Position numbers and translations under genes: made by a program. From CAZBQG01 sp964493945 (GTDB lineage Bacteria; Pseudomonadota; Alphaproteobacteria; Rhodospirillales; UBA2165), in NCBI GenBank assembly GCA_964493945.1, contig CAZBQG010000044.1:1-21118 (forward strand): a DNA stretch of 21,118 bases, written 5' to 3'. Below the pieces are notes generated by a model. That model ran no database searches. It was not told the origin of the DNA and saw only the letters and a program-made list of their open reading frames with translations. Within the stretch, counting starts at the first letter, position 1, and each line of letters begins with the position of its first letter. This document shows positions 15,963-21,118 of the stretch, piece after piece.

Positions 15963-17467
15963 TCATTTCCAGATGGGCTTGCCGCTTCCGGGCAGGCCAT
16001 AACGATCCCAGTCGCGGGTTACCTTTTCGATCATTTCGTCACTCATGCGCGCCCTCCGGCCCCAATCGCGGTCTGTTTCGGGCGGGATTTTGTTGGTCGC
16101 GTCCAGCCCCATCTTGCCGCCCAGGCCCGACAGGGGGGATGCGAAATCAAGATAATCGATGGGGGTGTTGTCGGTCAGCATGGTATCGCGTACCGGATCC
16201 ATACGCGTCGAAATGGCCCAGATCACGTCTTTCCAATCACGGGCATCGATATCGTCATCCACGATGATGACGAATTTTGTATAAAGGAACTGGCGCAAAT
16301 ATGACCAGACCGACATCATGATGCGCTTGGCCTGACCGGCATAGGTCTTCTTGATGCTGACCACCGCCACCCGGTAGGAGCACGCTTCGGGCGGCAGCCA
16401 GAAATCAACGATTTCCGGAAATTGCTGGATAAGTAGGGGAATAAACAGCTCGTTCAGCGCCTCGGCCATGACCGAGGGCTCATCTGGCGGGCGTCCAGTA
16501 AAGGTGGAAAGATAGATGGCATCTTTCCGCCGGGTAATGGCGCTGATGGTGAAAACGGGGAAGGGCTCGACGGCGTTGTAATATCCCGTATGGTCGTTGA
16601 AGGGTCCTTCGTCGCCAAATTCCTCCAGGGACACATGGCCTTCCAGGATGATTTCCGCCTGGGCCGGCACCTTGAGGGGGATGGTCTTGCAATCGGTCAA
16701 TTCCACCTTCTGCCCCCGCAGCAGGCCGGCGAACTGATATTCGGACAAAGTGTCCGGCACTGGGCAGACGGCGGCCAGGATGGTCCCCGGATCGGCCCCC
16801 AGGACCACCGCCACAGGCATGGGTTCGCCGCCTTTTCGCACCAGTTCTTGAAAATGTTGGGCGCCGCCCCGGTGTTCCAGCCAACGCATCAGCGTCCGGC
16901 CGGGACCCAGCACCTGCATGCGGTAAACGCCCAGATTATAATCATTTTCCCCACCGCCAGGCTTCCGGGTCACAACCAAGGGCCAGGTGATCAGAGGGCC
17001 CGCCTCTTCCGGCCAGCAGGTCTGAATGGCAATTGGCCCAGATCAATGTCTGCGCCCTGGGTCACCACCTCCTGGCAGGGTGCGTGGCTGGTGGTTTTGG
17101 GTTTCATGGCTATGGCCGTCTTGACCATGGGCAGCATGTCGATGGCTTCGCGCCAGCCATCGGGCGGTTCGGGCTGGCGCATGAAGGCCAGCATTTCGCC
17201 AAGGGACCGCAGCTCGGCGGGCTCCTTGCCCATGGCCCAGGCGACGCGCTCGATGGTGCCGAACAAATTGACCAGTATGGGCATTTCGAAACCTTGCCCA
17301 TCCGGCCGGACGGGGTTTTCAAATAAAACGGCCGGTCCCCCTTCGGCCAGGAGGCGGGTCTGAATTTCAGTCACTTCCAATTCGGGAGAGACTGGCTCAG
17401 AGACGCGCACCAGCCGGCCCTCTGCCTCCAGGCGATCCATGAATTCTCGAAGATTGTTGTACGGCAT
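15963..17467 (-). pseudogene. ubiD: UbiD decarboxylase gene with a single-base frameshift
   Basis: Two consecutive reading frames together encode one UbiD-family (3-octaprenyl-4-hydroxybenzoate) carboxy-lyase, a prenyl-FMN enzyme of ubiquinone synthesis. The N-terminal frame starts at ATG 17467 (MPYNNLREFMDRLEAEGRL), runs well to GADIDLGQLP and ends in a stop at 16991-16993. The second frame resumes with LVVTRKPGGG and includes HRGGAQHF, VLGADPGTI, EGPFNDHTGYYN and DDDIDARDWKDVIW to the stop at 15963. Adding one A at about 17025-17027 (CCATTCAG to CCAATTCAG, minus strand) restores IQTCWPEEAGPLITWP, the expected family sequence, and gives 501 residues, the normal length. The shift could be a sequencing or assembly error or a true lesion. 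All the rest looks functional. Confidence 0.9.
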
Positions 17468-17486
17468 GTTCAATAAGCCCTTGTAA

Positions 17487-17506
17487 CGGCGCGTCCTATA
17501 GCGCCG
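17487..17506 (-). other. Hairpin in the ubiD leader
   Basis: CGGCGC and GCGCCG form a six-base-pair stem with an eight-base loop, about 20 bases before the ubiD start. It could fold in the ubiD mRNA leader, but a GC-rich stem of this size is not rare. No role is evident. Confidence 0.3.
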
Positions 17507-17575
17507 AAAGAATGCCGCCCCGTCAAGGCAAAGATGCCCGCCCCCAATACATCCGCGAGGCGGGTCTTAAAAAAA

Positions 17576-17613
17576 ATAGGCCATTCCGGGCATTATAGGC
17601 CATTCCGGACATT
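17576..17613. repeat. Two tandem 19-bp repeats in the ubiD / HD-GYP divergent region
   Basis: ATAGGCCATTCCGGGCATT is followed at once by the same 19 bases with a single G to A change (CCGGACATT). The pair lies between the divergent ubiD and HD-GYP genes. The junction carries a perfect TATAAT on the minus strand (17592-17597), but the -35 position at normal spacing (TCAAAA) is poor. The repeats could be a regulator operator or a simple duplication. The downstream TTG at 17617 lies four bases beyond them, while the preferred ATG start is at 17698. Confidence 0.85.
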
Positions 17614-17697
17614 ATTTTGAGGTCAAACCTTCAGGATGATGAAATAATACGGAAAATAATAATAATCGCGGATCGCTATGAATTTAGGACAGGCAGG

Positions 17698-19485
17698 ATG
17701 ATGGCAGATATTGAAAGCGCGGACACGGGTGGGGACGGTGCGGTCGGCTATGGGCGGCTGATCGGTCTCGGCATCGCTCTATCGGCGGAACTCAACCACA
17801 ACAAGCTGATGGAGATGATCCTGATCAATGCCAAGGAGATCGCCAACGCCGATGGGGGAACGCTTTATCTAGCCACCGAGGAAGAAGGGCTTCGCTTTCA
17901 GATCATTCTCAATGATTCCTTAAGGATCGCCATGGGCGGCACCACCGGCATAAATATAGAATTCGATGACATCCCCCTGCATGACCCGGAAAGCGGCGAG
18001 CCTAATCATAGCAATGTCTGCGCCCATGCGGCGCTGACCGGCAGATCGGTCAATATCGAGGATGCCTACCAGTCCACCGAATTCGACTTTTCCGGCACCA
18101 AGAAGTTCGACGAGGGAACCAAATACAAATCCAAATCCTTCCTCACCGTGCCGCTCAAGGATCATGAAGGCGATGTGATCGGCGTCCTTCAATTGCTCAA
18201 TGCCCAGGATGCCGACAGCGGCGAAGTCGTTCCCTTTGACCGTTCCATCCAGCCCCTGGTGGAGGCCCTGGCCTCCCAGGCCGCTGTGTCGCTCAACAAT
18301 GAAATGCTGATAGAAGCGCAACGCAAGCTTCTGGATAGTTTCATCGTCCTCATTGCCGGCGCGATTGACGCCAAATCCCATTACACCGGCGGCCATTGTG
18401 AACGGGTTCCCGAATTGACCCAATTGCTGGCCCTGGCCGCCTGCGAATCCGATGATCCGCGCTTTCGCGATTTCAAACTCAATGACGAACAACTATATGA
18501 ACTGAGAACGGCGGCCTGGCTGCATGATTGCGGCAAGGTCACCACGCCTGAATATATCGTCGACAAGGCGACCAAGCTGGAAACCATTTATGACCGTATC
18601 CACGAAGTGCGCGGGCGCTTCGAGATTCTAAAGCGCGACGCCACCATCGAATATCTGGAAGCCCGGCTGGAAGGCGGCGACGAGGTGGAACTGAAAGCCA
18701 CGCGCGACGCCCGCCACGCCCAATTGAATGAAGACTTCGCCTTCGTTGCCGAGTGCAATCTGGGTGGCGAGTTCATGGAAGATGAAAAGGTCGAGCGCCT
18801 GAAACAGATCGCCGATATCGATTGGATGCGCACCATTGATGACCGTCTGGGCGCTTCCTACGCCGAAGTAAAGCGCATGGAGCGCCAGCCCGCCAAGGAG
18901 CTTCCCGCCACCGAGAAACTGCTGGCCGACAAGCCCGATCATATTATCGAGCGCGATACCCACGAAATCCTGTCGGCCGACAACCGGTGGGGTTTCAAGA
19001 TTGAAATGCCCGAACATAAATTTGATTTGGGCGAGGTCTATAATCTGTCAATCGGGCGCGGCACCCTGACCTCCGAGGACCGTTACAAGATCAACGAACA
19101 TATGGTCCAAACCATCATGATGCTGGAAGCCCTGCCCTTTCCCAAACATCTGCGCCATGTCCCGGAATATGCCGGTGGGCACCATGAAAAAATGGACGGT
19201 ACCGGATATCCCAAGCGGCTCGACAAAAGCGACATGTCGATCCCCGCCAGGATCATGGCCATCGCCGATATCTTCGAGGCCCTGACCGCCGCCGACCGGC
19301 CCTATAAGCTGCCCAAAACCTTGAGCGAATCCATCCGCATCATGAGCTTCATGAAAAAGGACGCCCATATCGATGGCGATTTGTTTGAACTGTTCCTGCA
19401 ATCTGGCGTCTATAAGGAATATGCCAAGAAATTCCTCAAGCCAGAGCAGATCGACGAGGTGGATATGGAGCAATATCTGGGCTAA
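17698..19485 (+). CDS. GAF and HD-GYP domain cyclic-di-GMP phosphodiesterase
   Basis: A 595-residue soluble signalling protein. A GAF domain spans about residues 20-200, with SFLTVPLKDHEGDVIGVLQL typical of its last strands. The catalytic half has His233, the HD pair at 276-277 (WLHDCGKV), HHE at 495-497 and DGTGYP ending at 505, followed by IPARIMAIADIFEALTAADR. These residues bind metals and hydrolyse c-di-GMP in HD-GYP enzymes. HD and HHE are 219 residues apart, far more than the roughly 60 expected, so an insertion of about 150 residues divides the domain. ATG 17698 is chosen for the AGGA eight bases upstream; TTG 17617 would add 27 residues of unusual composition. It is preceded by tandem repeats and followed after 40 bp by an oxidoreductase gene. 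Confidence 0.88.
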   Translation: MMADIESADTGGDGAVGYGRLIGLGIALSAELNHNKLMEMILINAKEIANADGGTLYLATEEEGLRFQIILNDSLRIAMGGTTGINIEFDDIPLHDPESGEPNHSNVCAHAALTGRSVNIEDAYQSTEFDFSGTKKFDEGTKYKSKSFLTVPLKDHEGDVIGVLQLLNAQDADSGEVVPFDRSIQPLVEALASQAAVSLNNEMLIEAQRKLLDSFIVLIAGAIDAKSHYTGGHCERVPELTQLLALAACESDDPRFRDFKLNDEQLYELRTAAWLHDCGKVTTPEYIVDKATKLETIYDRIHEVRGRFEILKRDATIEYLEARLEGGDEVELKATRDARHAQLNEDFAFVAECNLGGEFMEDEKVERLKQIADIDWMRTIDDRLGASYAEVKRMERQPAKELPATEKLLADKPDHIIERDTHEILSADNRWGFKIEMPEHKFDLGEVYNLSIGRGTLTSEDRYKINEHMVQTIMMLEALPFPKHLRHVPEYAGGHHEKMDGTGYPKRLDKSDMSIPARIMAIADIFEALTAADRPYKLPKTLSESIRIMSFMKKDAHIDGDLFELFLQSGVYKEYAKKFLKPEQIDEVDMEQYLG

Positions 19486-19525
19486 ACCCAGGGACTGGGA
19501 ACTATAAGAATCAAGGAATTCATAA

Positions 19526-21001
19526 ATGGCTGACGCAAAACATTTTGAGACGGACATCGCGATCATTGGCGCTGGTGGCGCGGGGCTGGCGGCTGGTATT
19601 GAGGCGCTGGATGCTGGCGCTAAACCCCTTGCCTTTGAAAAGGCCGCCGAGCCAGGTGGTGCTTCGATCATATCGGGTGCCGGCACTTTCATGGTGGACA
19701 CGCCCTTGCAAAAGGAAAACGGCATTGAAGATTCGCCTGATCTGGCCTTCGATGAATGGATGGAATGGGGCGGCCCCACGGCCGATGGAGACTGGGCCAG
19801 ATATTATATCGAACATACCCTGCACGACCTGTATCACTGGTCCGAAGATCTCGGTGTGAAATGGGTAAATCTGGTGCCGCAGGAAGGAAATTCGGTCAAG
19901 CGCTGGACCCAGCCGGAACGGGCCGGGCTTGGCTATATGACCCAGATCATCCAAGCCTATGGCGCCCGGGGTGGCGAAGTGGTCAATAATACGGAAGTCA
20001 CCAAACTCAAAACCGAGGGCGGCCGGGTGACGGGTTTCGAAGGTGTCAATACGGAAACCGGCGAGGCTGTGGATGTCACCAGCAAGGTGGTCTTGCTGTC
20101 GACCGGCGGTTTCAATTCCAATCTGGATATGGTTCTTAAAATCAGACCCGACCTGAAAGGGGACCGGATTTTAGAAGGTTCGGGCCCCAATTCGGACGGG
20201 GCGGGCCACGAACTGGTCAAGGGATTGGGCGCACATCTGTCACATATGGGAAATATTTCCTTTTATGTTTACGCCACGCCCGATTACCGCGATCCCGGTC
20301 AAAAACGTGGCTTGGTCTGCCGTGACATACCCGGCTATATTTGGGTCAACCAGCAGGGAAAGCGTTTCCACAACGAAGCCAGAACCGGCTCGCGCTCGGC
20401 CAGCCCGGCCATGATGGAGCAAGACCCGCGCCACGCCTGGGCCATCCTGGACCGGTCCATGGCGGCCAATATGACGGTGGCCGATCCCCAATACCGCTAC
20501 GCGGGAGAGCCCATCCGGGGAAAAATCGAAGAGCTTCTGGATAATTCCCCCTTCGTCAAAAAGTCCGATACGCTGGAAGGGCTGGCCGGGGAAATGGGCG
20601 TGGATGAAGGTACTTTCATGGAGACGGTCGGCGCTTACAACAAAGCCTGCGAAGAGAGGTCGGAGACGGAGCCGGAATTTGGCAAACCGCTGGGTGCGTC
20701 CAAAATGTTCGATACGCCGCCCTATTACGGCCTTCAACTGTTCCTTCTGGCCCGCAAGAATCTTGGCGGCATCAAGACCGATCTCAGATGCCGCATTCTG
20801 GGCGAAAATTTAGAGCCCATTCCAGGGCTTTACGGGGCGGGCGAGGTCTGCGGCATGGCCGGTGGGCATATCAATGGCCGGGCCGGACTTGAAGGCACCA
20901 TGTTCGGGCCATCCATCTTCAGCGGACGGGTCGCCGGCGGCTGGGCCGCCCAGGAAACGGGCCATGGTGATGGATTCGTCGGCAAACCAAACCGCGGCTG
21001 A
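19526..21001 (+). CDS. FAD-binding oxidoreductase, fumarate reductase flavoprotein type
   Basis: A 491-residue flavoprotein of the FAD_binding_2 group (fumarate reductase, 3-ketosteroid dehydrogenase, urocanate reductase). It has an N-terminal dinucleotide fold IAIIGAGGAGLAAGIEA (GAGGAG at 15-20), Glu38 for ribose binding, PGGASIISGAG at 43-53, and a C-terminal FAD contact region GLYGAGEVCGMAGGHINGRA. No signal peptide, haem motif or membrane helix is seen, so it is probably a cytosolic enzyme with an unknown electron partner. Substrate cannot be assigned from the sequence. AAGGA lies nine bases before the ATG. A small lysine-rich gene follows 46 bp downstream and may be its partner. Confidence 0.85.
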   Translation: MADAKHFETDIAIIGAGGAGLAAGIEALDAGAKPLAFEKAAEPGGASIISGAGTFMVDTPLQKENGIEDSPDLAFDEWMEWGGPTADGDWARYYIEHTLHDLYHWSEDLGVKWVNLVPQEGNSVKRWTQPERAGLGYMTQIIQAYGARGGEVVNNTEVTKLKTEGGRVTGFEGVNTETGEAVDVTSKVVLLSTGGFNSNLDMVLKIRPDLKGDRILEGSGPNSDGAGHELVKGLGAHLSHMGNISFYVYATPDYRDPGQKRGLVCRDIPGYIWVNQQGKRFHNEARTGSRSASPAMMEQDPRHAWAILDRSMAANMTVADPQYRYAGEPIRGKIEELLDNSPFVKKSDTLEGLAGEMGVDEGTFMETVGAYNKACEERSETEPEFGKPLGASKMFDTPPYYGLQLFLLARKNLGGIKTDLRCRILGENLEPIPGLYGAGEVCGMAGGHINGRAGLEGTMFGPSIFSGRVAGGWAAQETGHGDGFVGKPNRG

Positions 21002-21047
21002 CCGGGCCAAACCGGAATCAGCCGCTGCATAACCAGAGGAACATGGA

Positions 21048-21118
21048 ATGGCACGAAAACCAGCCACCAAAAAAAAGAGCAAATACAAATTCATCCTGAC
21101 GGCCAAGCGCAAGGGTGC
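21048..21118 (+). CDS. Unknown lysine-rich protein, cut by the window end
   Basis: Only the first 23 codons are visible, translating as MARKPATKKKSKYKFILTAK and onward. AGAGGA seven bases before this ATG supports the start. An ATG five bases earlier in another frame gives only a short peptide. The basic beginning followed by an apparent strand (YKFILTA) matches nothing I can name. The same strand and 46-bp gap after the FAD oxidoreductase gene suggest cotranscription. Confidence 0.6.
   Translation, partial: MARKPATKKKSKYKFILTAKRKG

Noticed and set aside
17569..17600. Minus-strand hairpin plus T8 run in the ubiD leader as a terminator
   Set aside because: The only stem is GGCC with itself, four base pairs over a 15-base loop, and no minus-strand gene lies upstream to be terminated.
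19487..19499. CCCAG-GGA-CTGGG hairpin just after the HD-GYP gene
   Set aside because: The stem is five bases with a three-base loop and is not followed by a T run, so I do not call a terminator.

Overview
The window comes from an alphaproteobacterial chromosome of fairly high GC. Evidence for this is a GcrA-family regulator, the divergent purD/xseA pair, and a lipid A gene run in which msbA, a DUF374 acyltransferase gene, waaA, lpxK and an lpxL-type gene lie end to end behind pmbA and ubiD. Gene content suggests Rhodospirillales or a relative, but I cannot place it more closely. I saw no rRNA, tRNA, CRISPR array, insertion sequence or phage gene.

Layout. 1-530 holds a PAS-domain remnant (minus strand) and an AT-rich stretch unlike the rest. 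544-1932 is an SLC13-type transporter gene that converges on ytoQ. On the minus strand, a GcrA-family gene, a DUF4743 Nudix gene and ytoQ read in that order (3716 down to 1929) and could be one transcript. 3997-5274 carries two small plus-strand genes for envelope proteins: a secreted SH3-like protein and a lone PilJ-type sensor stub. purD (minus) and xseA (plus) then diverge, and xseA overlaps an M23 peptidase gene by ATGA.

8866-17467 is a long minus-strand block, read from right to left: ubiD, pmbA, msbA, DUF374, waaA, lpxK, lpxL. The last five are very tightly packed (10 bp gap, then overlaps of 4, 14 and 11 bp). They form a coherent lipid A unit: Kdo transfer, 4'-phosphorylation, secondary acylation and export of the core-lipid A precursor. 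ubiD is interrupted by an apparent one-base deletion near 17025, so it is either a pseudogene or a sequence error.

17698-19485 encodes a GAF plus HD-GYP protein (probable c-di-GMP phosphodiesterase) whose catalytic domain is split by a large insertion. Two tandem 19-bp repeats lie in the divergent region between it and ubiD. It is followed by an FAD-binding oxidoreductase gene and the first codons of a lysine-rich protein cut by the window end.

Most of the window is ordinary housekeeping. The points most worth checking are the ubiD frameshift, the HD-GYP insertion, the tandem repeats, the truncated sensor, the SH3-like protein's unassigned C-terminal domain, and the AT-rich island with its PAS remnant.
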